Below are positions 1 through 5,439 of a stretch of 5,439 nucleotides of DNA, piece after piece. The notes under the pieces were generated by a model. The model was not told the DNA's origin, did not search any database, and saw only the letters and a list, made by a program, of their open reading frames with translations. A program made the translations under genes and the position numbers. Source of the stretch: Verrucomicrobiia bacterium. GTDB taxonomy: Bacteria > Verrucomicrobiota > Verrucomicrobiia > Opitutales > Opitutaceae. Position 1 is the first letter of the stretch; each line of letters starts with the position of its first letter. The DNA lies in contig JAUHWE010000362.1 in assembly GCA_030424825.1 (NCBI GenBank), positions 1-5,439 of the forward strand. The letters run 5' to 3'.

Positions 1-1330
1 CGAAAAACTGGATATCAAGTCTGACCCCGCGACTCGCATCGAAGTAATCATTTTGAATCATGCTCAAGCGACAGAAGTTGCCGGGCTGCTGAGCAGCTTC
101 GTCAGCGGGTCCACGTCCGCGGAAACGGGAGACCGGTCCCAAGCAAACGCCAACCCGAACACGCAGCAGAACCAGAGAGGCAACCAGAGCGTAAGCCAAA
201 ACGGTCGCCAGTTGCTGCAGCAGAACCAACCGCTTCAACAGCAGGTCAGGACTGCGGTCAATACAACCTTGGAAGAGCGGGACAGCCAGTTCAGTGAATT
301 CATGACGATTGAGGCGGACGAGCGCAGCAATTCCCTGATCATCTCTGGAACGCGAAGCGACTTGGACCTGATGACTGAGTTAATCTCCAAAATCGATGTA
401 TTGCTCCCTCAAGTACGAATTGAGGTGATCATTGCTGAGGTGAATTTGGGTAATGGTACAGATCGGGGAAATAGTACGCTTGGCGGCACTTATGTTCAAA
501 ACGAAGCGGCGGGTGAACCAAACATTACTATTGGAGCAGGTACCGCTGCTGGGCTGAATTTACTCGGAATTGGATTGGAGGAAATTTCTTTCAACTACGA
601 TAAGTCTGCAGGTGTTTTGTCAAATCTGACGTTTAACGCTATTCTGAACGCTGCGCGAACGAATGACAATGTAGAGATTCTTTCCACACCGTATCTGATG
701 ACCACACACAATCAGGAAGCGACAGTAACTGTAGGGCAGCAGCGGCCGATTGTGACCGGTACGACCACGGATAACACGCTAAGTACTTCTGTAAGAGAGA
801 CTGTCCAGTATCAAGATATAGCGATTGAACTGAAGGTGAAACCGCTCATAGGTCCAAACGATGTCATTCAGCTCGAGATCGATCAATCGGTAAATGACAT
901 CGACGGTTCAATTGAGATAAACGGAAATCCTCAACCTATTATTGGTCGCCGCCAAATGGTGTCATTTGTCAGCGTGAAAAACAATGGACTCGTGGTTTTG
1001 GGTGGAATGCAGCGAAGCAAGGAAACGAAAACTAAAGGTAGCATGGCAGTGATCGGAGAGATTCCGGTAGTTGGTCGATTGTTTAGAAGTCGCAAAGTTG
1101 ATTTCGAGAAACGAGAGTTATTGGTCTTCATCCGACCAAAAGTTATACGCGATGCCGATGAGGCGGATACGGATGCTAAGGAGGCGATAGAGGCTCACAC
1201 GATGAAGACAACTTTAGGAAATTCTCTAGAGAATGGAGAGTTCGATGTTCGGAAGAGCCGGGTAGATTCGAATTCGAAATCAAAGGAGGAGTCCCAAGAT
1301 TCCGTTGCCAGAAAGCCTTTCAAGCGGTAG
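1..1330 (+). CDS. gspD: Type II secretion system secretin, GspD family (5' partial)
   Basis: Outer-membrane secretin; members form a multimeric channel through which folded substrates leave the periplasm. The frame is open from base 2 with no start, so the gene begins upstream; the first in-frame TTG (53) lies inside a domain (IEVIILNHAQATEVAGLL, an N1/N2-type repeat) and is not the real start. Numbering from that TTG: end of an N domain 1-18; a Q/N/S-rich low-complexity insert about 19-80; the rest of the N domain, including SNSLIISG (93-99 region), about 84-115; the secretin core about 118-366. Core hallmarks are QVRIEVIIAEV, VEILSTPYLMTTHNQEATVTVG, the VQYQDIAIELKVKP strand, VVLGGMQ, IPVVGRLFRS and ELLVFIRPKVIRD. 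A charged 59-residue tail follows, position-equivalent to an S domain but not recognisable as one. It lies 10 nt before the next gene, consistent with an operon. A type IV pilus secretin (PilQ) is the alternative; the GspE/GspF neighbours fit T2SS but do not exclude it. Confidence 0.93.
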   Translation, partial: EKLDIKSDPATRIEVIILNHAQATEVAGLLSSFVSGSTSAETGDRSQANANPNTQQNQRGNQSVSQNGRQLLQQNQPLQQQVRTAVNTTLEERDSQFSEFMTIEADERSNSLIISGTRSDLDLMTELISKIDVLLPQVRIEVIIAEVNLGNGTDRGNSTLGGTYVQNEAAGEPNITIGAGTAAGLNLLGIGLEEISFNYDKSAGVLSNLTFNAILNAARTNDNVEILSTPYLMTTHNQEATVTVGQQRPIVTGTTTDNTLSTSVRETVQYQDIAIELKVKPLIGPNDVIQLEIDQSVNDIDGSIEINGNPQPIIGRRQMVSFVSVKNNGLVVLGGMQRSKETKTKGSMAVIGEIPVVGRLFRSRKVDFEKRELLVFIRPKVIRDADEADTDAKEAIEAHTMKTTLGNSLENGEFDVRKSRVDSNSKSKEESQDSVARKPFKR

Positions 1331-1340
1331 GGATTGAATA

Positions 1341-1934
1341 ATGAGTAAGGCGAGACGAATTGCGGTTATGGTGACTTCCCTTTTGTGGGGAGGATTCGCA
1401 CTCGCGCAGGATAACGAACCACAGTCACCGTTTGCTCCCCCAACGGTGAAAAAAGAGGTCGTTGTCCCTAAAACGACTCCGGTCACTCCACTGGATTCAA
1501 TCGAATTTCGGGGGGTTGTCGAGATTGGCAGCAATGCCTGGGTAAGCGTCTACGACCCTAAGTCAAAGAAGAGTTACCGACTGACCAAGGACGAAGTAGG
1601 TGAGGACGGCTTCAGTCTGGTGAAGTACGATGCCGGCGACAAGCCAGGGGAAGAGACGATTGTGATTCGACAAGGAGGATTGACGAAGCAATTGAGCCTG
1701 AAGGACGCGGACATCATTACCTTGAAGGAAGCGCCGCGGCAGTCTCCCCAGCGTGCGTCGGAAAGTGTGCAGCCAACTCCACCGGCTCCGGTCCGAAACG
1801 TTCCTCCCAACGGGAATCCTAATATGGAAGCGGCTAGTGATGAAGAAGTGCGGGAACGAATGCAAAGAGTGGCTGAGGAAATTCGCCGCCGCCGCGCGCT
1901 TCGCAGCAACATTATAAACGACGGAAACCAGTAA
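1341..1934 (+). CDS. Exported GspC/PilP-like periplasmic protein
   Basis: This 197-residue protein probably links the inner-membrane complex to the secretin; that role is inferred from context and a weak fold resemblance. Residues 1-22 look like a Sec signal peptide: basic start (SKARR), hydrophobic core (IAVMVTSLLWGGFALA), and an A-L-A cleavage site before Q23. An uncleaved anchor is possible. A Pro-rich spacer (about 28-50) leads to a compact beta-rich segment (about 51-128; LDSIEFRGVV, ...AWVSVYD, ...YRLTKDEV, LTKQLSLKDADI) with the pattern of the homology-region (HR) domain of GspC and PilP: a short G-V strand, a strand carrying the protein's own ligand-like segment, then a final L-x-L strand. 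A Pro/Arg-rich linker (129-163) and a strongly charged helix (165-188) ending in RRRR follow. The ATG is chosen because it yields the signal peptide and sits 10 nt after the secretin stop; only a weak GGA precedes it. The stop overlaps the gspE start by 1 nt (TAATG). Coding status is strong; the family assignment is moderate. Confidence 0.72.
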   Translation: MSKARRIAVMVTSLLWGGFALAQDNEPQSPFAPPTVKKEVVVPKTTPVTPLDSIEFRGVVEIGSNAWVSVYDPKSKKSYRLTKDEVGEDGFSLVKYDAGDKPGEETIVIRQGGLTKQLSLKDADIITLKEAPRQSPQRASESVQPTPPAPVRNVPPNGNPNMEAASDEEVRERMQRVAEEIRRRRALRSNIINDGNQ

Positions 1935-3622
1935 TGACAGTTGCTGAGCTAAATTTTTTGGATACACTCAAACTGAACAAGGATCAACTGACTGAGCTGG
2001 AAGGGCTGCGGCGTTCCGAGCGACTCGAGCAGCTGGCCGAGTGGGAGAACAGGAATCTGAGTGAAATGGTGGATTGGCTTGGGGCGCAGACGGGGATGCC
2101 CATCGTTTCGCATGAGCAGTTCGACCTCGAGCGTTTGAGCGGGATTCCGCTCCGTATTCTGCACGAGTTTCATTGCGTTCCCATCAAGCCACTTGAGGGT
2201 GAGTGGAGCGAGGATCAGTTGGCCTTGGCCACAGGCTGGCCGGTTGAGGACATTATGGACGACTGGGTTTACGCGACCTGCGGCCAGCGTCCCCTTTGGC
2301 GATTGGCCAATCCGGACCGTATTTCAAAATTCATTACGCAAAATCTGGGTGTCGGTGCGGAGAGTTTGGATGAGTCGTTCGAGATCGATGACGATCTGCT
2401 TTCTGCCGAGGTAGCCGAGGAGGAAGATGAGGACGCCGCCATTATTCGTTTTGTGAACGAAGTGTTCCATCAAGCAGTCGAAGATGGGGCGACCGATATT
2501 CACTTCGAGCCCATGGAGGATGAGCTTCGGATTCGCTATCGCATCGACGGGCTGCTCGTATCGGTTCCCGTTCCGGATAATCTAAGAAGATTTCAGGACG
2601 CCATTGTCTCTCGATTGAAGATCATGGCGAAGCTCAACATTTCCGAGCGTCGTCTGCCTCAGGATGGCCGCATCAATTTGAAAACGGCGGATACCACTCT
2701 GGACATTCGCCTTTCGACCATGCCCGTGATGTATGGCGAGAGCATCAGTTTGCGTTTGCTCAATAAGAAGAGCTCTCCGTTGAGTCTCCAACAATTGGGC
2801 ATGTCGGATGCGGATCAACAGAAAGTCGACCGCGTGCTGGGTCTGCCTCATGGCATTATTCTCGTTACCGGCCCAACCGGTTCCGGAAAATCGACTTCGC
2901 TCAATGCGTTCATCCGGAAGATCAATTCAGAGGACCGTCGCATCATAACGGTAGAGGATCCGATCGAGTACGAGGTGCCAGGTGTCAATCAGATCCAAAT
3001 CAAGCAGGAGATTGGGTTTGGGTTTGCGGAGGCGCTGAGACACGTTTTGAGGCAGGACCCCAATGTCATTATGGTGGGTGAGATTCGTGACCGTGAGACG
3101 GCGGACATTGCCATTCGGGCATCGCTCACAGGACACCTTGTATTCAGCACGCTCCATACGAATGATTCTGCGGGGGCCATCACGCGTTTGACGGATATGG
3201 GCATCGAGCCCTTTCTGATTGCTTCAGGTGTAGAATTGGTCATCGCCCAGCGACTCTTGCGCCGGCTTTGCCAGGATTGCTTTGAGTTGAAACCTATTGA
3301 ACCCACCTCGGTATCGGATTCCTTGCGTGTCTTGGATATGCCAGAATCGGCGATGAACGGCGTTTTGCATTTGCCGGTTGCCCAAGGCTGCGAGCGGTGT
3401 CGAAATATAGGGTACAAGGGTAGAATTGGAATCTACGAGATTCTCAGGGTTACCGAGGCCTTGCACGACCCCATCGTGAATCGTGAGGCCGCCCCACTCA
3501 TGCGGGAGATCGGTCGAAAGGGCGGAATGGTCACACTGGGAGAATCGGGTTGGAATCTTGCCCTGAAAAACCTTACGACCCTAGAAGAGGTCGTGCGTAC
3601 GATTTCCGTTAAAGAGGGATGA
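1934..3622 (+). CDS. gspE: Type II secretion assembly ATPase GspE
   Basis: Cytoplasmic hexameric ATPase that powers pseudopilus assembly through the platform protein. The 562 residues hold an N1E-type domain (about 10-135), a very acidic linker (about 142-168, with EEEDEDAA), the N2E domain (about 169-280; ATDIHFEP, LRIRYRIDG, ISERRLPQDGR, SLRLL) and the RecA-like CTE domain. Nucleotide-site motifs are intact: Walker A GPTGSGKS (313-320), Asp box ITVEDPIEYEVPG (338-350), Walker B NVIMVGEIRD (377-386) and His box STLHTND (405-411). A zinc-binding pair of CxxC motifs is present at C446/C449 and C486/C489, followed by GYKGRIGIYEIL, typical of GspE and many PilB proteins. The ATG overlaps the preceding TAA, suggesting translational coupling; only a weak GGA is seen upstream. 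Conserved N-terminal sequence supports this start. PilB is the main alternative; the neighbours favour GspE, although the two families are hard to separate by eye. Confidence 0.96.
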   Translation: MTVAELNFLDTLKLNKDQLTELEGLRRSERLEQLAEWENRNLSEMVDWLGAQTGMPIVSHEQFDLERLSGIPLRILHEFHCVPIKPLEGEWSEDQLALATGWPVEDIMDDWVYATCGQRPLWRLANPDRISKFITQNLGVGAESLDESFEIDDDLLSAEVAEEEDEDAAIIRFVNEVFHQAVEDGATDIHFEPMEDELRIRYRIDGLLVSVPVPDNLRRFQDAIVSRLKIMAKLNISERRLPQDGRINLKTADTTLDIRLSTMPVMYGESISLRLLNKKSSPLSLQQLGMSDADQQKVDRVLGLPHGIILVTGPTGSGKSTSLNAFIRKINSEDRRIITVEDPIEYEVPGVNQIQIKQEIGFGFAEALRHVLRQDPNVIMVGEIRDRETADIAIRASLTGHLVFSTLHTNDSAGAITRLTDMGIEPFLIASGVELVIAQRLLRRLCQDCFELKPIEPTSVSDSLRVLDMPESAMNGVLHLPVAQGCERCRNIGYKGRIGIYEILRVTEALHDPIVNREAAPLMREIGRKGGMVTLGESGWNLALKNLTTLEEVVRTISVKEG

Positions 3623-3632
3623 GGTAGAAAGT

Positions 3633-3646
3633 AAGGAGTAGGAATG
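3633..3646 (+). promoter_or_regulatory. Strong Shine-Dalgarno with ATG, not used by a recognisable gene
   Basis: AAGGAG at 3633-3638 is followed 5 nt later by ATG at 3644 (a second ATG is at 3647). It begins 11 bases after the gspE stop. It is the best ribosome-binding site in the window, much stronger than the weak GGA signals before the GspC/PilP-like gene and gspE, yet the frame it opens runs into the palindromic repeat. It could be the remnant of an ancestral gspF or small-gene start, or chance. Confidence 0.35.
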
Positions 3647-3832
3647 ATGAATTTGGAACGGCAGAATAGAAGTTTGGTTTGGCAATTCGATTTTTGTAGG
3701 GCCTTCGCTTGCGAAGTGCCGCGTAGTTTTTTTCTTGAGTTTCACACGCGGCGTGGCACGAGCGCCAGCCCTACTTTTTCGAATAGATTTTTAGGCTCTG
3801 GTCATTTCTTGAAATTACCGAGTGAGCAATAA
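3644..3832 (+). other. Short open frame running through a REP-like repeat; doubtful gene
   Basis: A 62-codon frame beginning MMNLERQNRS and ending KLPSEQ follows the AAGGAG signal. Its middle (about residues 18-44, from CRAFACEVPRS to SASPT) is simply the translation of the palindromic repeat at 3696-3774, so that part is very unlikely to have been selected as protein. There is no recognisable domain, signal peptide or membrane segment. The frame differs from gspF, so it is not a gspF extension. I treat it as a non-coding or decayed stretch. A tiny leader peptide upstream of gspF cannot be excluded because the ribosome-binding site is good. Confidence 0.2.
3696..3774. repeat. Composite inverted repeat, two REP-like units in opposite orientation
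   Basis: The ends GTAGGGC (3696-3702) and GCCCTAC (3768-3774) are perfectly complementary, and the inner segments GCCGCGT (3718-3724) and ACGCGGC (3746-3752) also pair, leaving a 21-nt loop. Each arm also folds on its own. In the left arm, GTAG is followed by GGC-CTTCGC (3700-3708), a TT loop, then GCGAAG-T-GCC (3711-3720), a 9-bp hairpin with one bulged T. The right arm, read on the other strand, is GTAG followed by a weaker hairpin. GTAG plus an imperfect hairpin is the described signature of REP sequences handled by RAYT transposases, and two inverted units form a BIME-like pair. T-rich stretches flank both ends. It lies in the gspE-gspF gap and could affect downstream expression as RNA. 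Confidence 0.75.
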
Positions 3833-3881
3833 GAGTGTTTTTGGCCTTTCTTCATTCTGCCTTCACAATTTTAATTAGCCC

Positions 3882-5138
3882 ATGCCGAGCTTTACCTACA
3901 GCGCAAAAGACCTGAGCGGCGAATCGGTTAGAGGATCGATTGAGGCCGTTAACCGAAAGGTGGCATTGCAGAAGCTCGCTGCTCAAAAACTCCGGCCCCT
4001 GTCCGTGAATGAGGCCAGTCAAGCGGGGGCTAAAAAAGGTGGTTTCTCCGGTATCAGCACGCTTTTCGGTTCAGATAGCTCCAAGCCAAAGGTCAAAGCC
4101 CTGAATCGAAGTGTGGCGCTTCCCTTCCTTAGTGGAATCCGGGAATTGCTCAATTGTGGTATTCAGTCAGCGGATGCGCTGAGAATGATGAGTACTCGGT
4201 TGAGCGATCCGAGACAAAAGCTGCTGGCGACGAAACTCTGGGATGAGTTGCGCCAAGGTCGCTCGTTATCAGAGACGTTTAAGAAGCAGCCGAAAGTTTT
4301 TCACGAAAGCGTGGTGAGCCTGGTTGAGGCGGGCGAGGCTACCGGAAACTTAAAGAATGTTCTGACGCGCATTGTCGAGAGCATGGAGGAGCAAAAGGCG
4401 ATCCGGGGGAAATTAGTCGCTGCCCTGTCTTATCCCTGCTTCCTCATTGTCGTCGCTATCGGATTGGTGTTTCTTTTTCTCTTCAGTCTCCTTCCGCGAA
4501 TCGAGGGACTGCTTGCATCCCTTGGAGGCAACTTGCCCGCGTCTACCAAGATCTTGATCGCGACCGCAGATGGATTGCTCAACTATGGCTGGATCGCCGC
4601 GATCGGAATTGCTCTTGTCGCTGGAATGCTGGTTTCGTGGCGGAAATCGCCCGGGGGGCGCTTCAAGTTCGATTCCTTCCTTCTTCGCGTACCCGGAGTG
4701 GGGCGAATCGTTAGGGACACTCAAATCCTTCAATTCACGCAAACCTTGTCGCTCTTGCTGGAGAACGGGATCATTATGGTTCACGCTCTGGCCATGGCGG
4801 AGCGATCGCTCTCGAACCATGCCATGCGGAAGGCGTTTTCGGAAGCGCGAACGAAAGTGGTGGAGGGAGTGGCCCTGTCGACGGCGTTCAAATCGACCGG
4901 ATACTTTGAGGATATGGCACTCGACGTTTTCACCGTGGGTGAAAACACAGGTGATGTGGTGCCAGGGTTGAGGCAGATGTCTCGCCAGTATTCAGAAATG
5001 ATCGACAAATTCGTTAAGACGCTCCTGGGCTTTGTCTCTACGGGTGTGCTATTGGGAGTTTTCGGGATGGTGGGCATGATCGCGTTCGGAATCATTTCCG
5101 CGGTCTTCCAGCTTTCCAGCTCGCTGTCGGCAGGGTAG
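3882..5138 (+). CDS. gspF: Type II secretion inner-membrane platform protein GspF
   Basis: Polytopic inner-membrane protein that receives the ATPase and acts as the platform for pseudopilin assembly. The 418 residues match the family length (about 400). The N-terminus MPSFTYSAKDLSGESVRGSIEA is the family's standard start, which fixes this ATG. Two T2SSF repeats are visible: the first about 77-205, with LVEAGEATGNLKNVL (148-161), and the second about 281-408, with TVGENTGDVVPGL (351-363). Hydrophobic segments lie at about 185-205 (ends in LLPR), 235-252 and 381-408. A variable loop (45-72) containing GAKKGG separates the N-terminal domain from the first repeat. No Shine-Dalgarno is visible before the ATG (the upstream sequence is ACAATTTTAATTAGCCC), and the gene is 259 nt from gspE, unlike the packed genes before it. 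PilC is the alternative; the neighbours favour GspF. Confidence 0.96.
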   Translation: MPSFTYSAKDLSGESVRGSIEAVNRKVALQKLAAQKLRPLSVNEASQAGAKKGGFSGISTLFGSDSSKPKVKALNRSVALPFLSGIRELLNCGIQSADALRMMSTRLSDPRQKLLATKLWDELRQGRSLSETFKKQPKVFHESVVSLVEAGEATGNLKNVLTRIVESMEEQKAIRGKLVAALSYPCFLIVVAIGLVFLFLFSLLPRIEGLLASLGGNLPASTKILIATADGLLNYGWIAAIGIALVAGMLVSWRKSPGGRFKFDSFLLRVPGVGRIVRDTQILQFTQTLSLLLENGIIMVHALAMAERSLSNHAMRKAFSEARTKVVEGVALSTAFKSTGYFEDMALDVFTVGENTGDVVPGLRQMSRQYSEMIDKFVKTLLGFVSTGVLLGVFGMVGMIAFGIISAVFQLSSSLSAG

Positions 5139-5287
5139 GGCTCTCGGAATTCGCTCTCGCCGGTTGGATGGAAAAGCAAGGGGATGACCTTTGTTCGCAT
5201 TGAGCTTAATACCCCGAAGCTTGTCGCAGACCCCGACTTGCTTGCCATGAGCTTGTCGAATGCGTCGGTGGCTTCGTTGCTGACATT
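5139..5287. other. Intergenic stretch with short direct repeats
   Basis: No gene is supported after the gspF stop. AGCTTGTCG occurs twice, at 5218-5226 and 5250-5258, and CCCCGA occurs at 5212-5217 and 5231-5236. The clustering suggests a decayed interspersed repeat. The + strand frame from ATG 5184 stays open to the window end, but it crosses the 26-bp inverted repeat, has GGGG abutting its ATG instead of a spaced ribosome-binding site, and shows no family features. No convincing terminator hairpin with a T-run is visible right after gspF. Confidence 0.4.
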
Positions 5288-5357
5288 GGTAGCGGGCGAT
5301 CTCCGAGCGCCCACCAGTGATAAAATATTATTGGGCGCTCGGAGATCACCCGCTACC
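5288..5357. repeat. Near-perfect 26-bp inverted repeat with nested REP-like hairpins
   Basis: The arms 5288-5313 and 5332-5357 are reverse complements at 25 of 26 positions and enclose an 18-nt AT-rich loop. The single difference (C5297 against A5348) falls in the nested hairpin. In the left arm GTAG (5289-5292) is followed by GGGCG (5294-5298) pairing with CGCCC (5308-5312). In the right arm, read on the other strand, the same stem is GGGTG with CGCCC, where the change gives a G-T wobble and so keeps the stem. GTAG-hairpin units placed tail to tail match paired REP elements. The whole would form a very stable stem-loop in RNA and might stop or protect transcripts, but the run of T expected of an intrinsic terminator is absent (TTGAAATACC follows). 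Confidence 0.85.
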
Positions 5358-5439
5358 TTGAAATACCTCTGGGTTTGCCCCGGGGAACTTTTATTCGCTG
5401 CAGGCTATACCGCTTTAAATTTCCACGGTCACACTCGCA

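Noticed and set aside
53..55. TTG as start codon of the secretin
   Set aside because: The frame is open back to base 2 and encodes EKLDIKSDPATRIEVI, a continuous part of the same N domain, so the true start lies before the window.
1563..1967. Long minus-strand frames opposite the GspC/PilP-like gene
   Set aside because: They are antisense shadows; the + strand frame has the signal peptide, domain pattern and operon spacing of a real gene.
5131..5165. GTAGGGCTCTCGG at the gspF stop as a third REP unit
   Set aside because: It shares GTAGGGC with the 3696 element, but what follows (CTCTCGGAATTCGCTCTCGCC) does not form a comparable GTAG-adjacent hairpin, and the match overlaps the stop codon.
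4781..5314. Minus-strand 177-residue frame antisense to the end of gspF
   Set aside because: More than half overlaps the well-supported gspF gene, and the rest translates the repeat-rich spacer (for example ATDAFDKLMASKSGSATSFG), so it is probably a shadow plus repeat-derived sequence.
5370..5392. Terminator-like GTTTGCCCCGGGGAACTTTTA
   Set aside because: There is a T-run, but the CCCCGGGG centre leaves no workable loop and the outer pairs are few, so an intrinsic terminator is not supported.
5184..5439. Partial + strand gene starting MTFVRIELNTPKLVADPD and open to the window end
   Set aside because: It crosses the 26-bp inverted repeat, has GGGG directly against the ATG with no spacing, and shows no domain pattern. 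The frame may be open by chance; sequence beyond the window would decide.

Overview
The window holds the cytoplasm-to-outer-membrane core of a type II secretion (T2SS) or closely related type IV-filament machine, all on the + strand: the 3' part of an outer-membrane secretin (GspD family, cut by the window start), a small exported GspC/PilP-like protein, the hexameric assembly ATPase (GspE) and the inner-membrane platform protein (GspF). The order secretin - small periplasmic protein - ATPase - platform differs from the classical proteobacterial gspC-D-E-F-G order. That order, the intermediate base composition and the style of the intergenic palindromes suggest a Verrucomicrobiota-like (perhaps Opitutae) bacterium. 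This assignment is an inference from general familiarity and no marker in the window proves it.

Layout: secretin <1-1330; a 10-nt gap; GspC/PilP-like 1341-1934; a 1-nt TAATG overlap; gspE 1934-3622; a 259-nt gap; gspF 3882-5138; then about 300 nt with no convincing gene. The first three genes are tightly packed and probably translated from one message. The gap before gspF contains a composite palindrome (3696-3774), and the tail contains a near-perfect 26-bp inverted repeat (5288-5357). Both palindromes begin with GTAG and end with CTAC, and their arms contain smaller hairpins. This is the architecture of paired REP elements of the kind mobilised by RAYT (REP-associated tyrosine) transposases. 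No RAYT gene is visible here.

How the genes work together: GspE hydrolyses ATP in the cytoplasm and acts on GspF in the inner membrane to drive pseudopilus assembly. The GspC/PilP-like protein would link the inner-membrane machinery to the periplasmic N domains of the secretin, which forms the outer-membrane channel. Pseudopilins (GspG-K) and the GspL/M assembly proteins are not in the window.

I found no new enzymatic system. The points most worth a second look are the two REP-like pairs, the interrupted gspE-gspF junction where the only strong Shine-Dalgarno sequence precedes a repeat-derived ORF instead of gspF, the Q/N-rich insertion in the secretin, and the divergent GspC/PilP-like protein.
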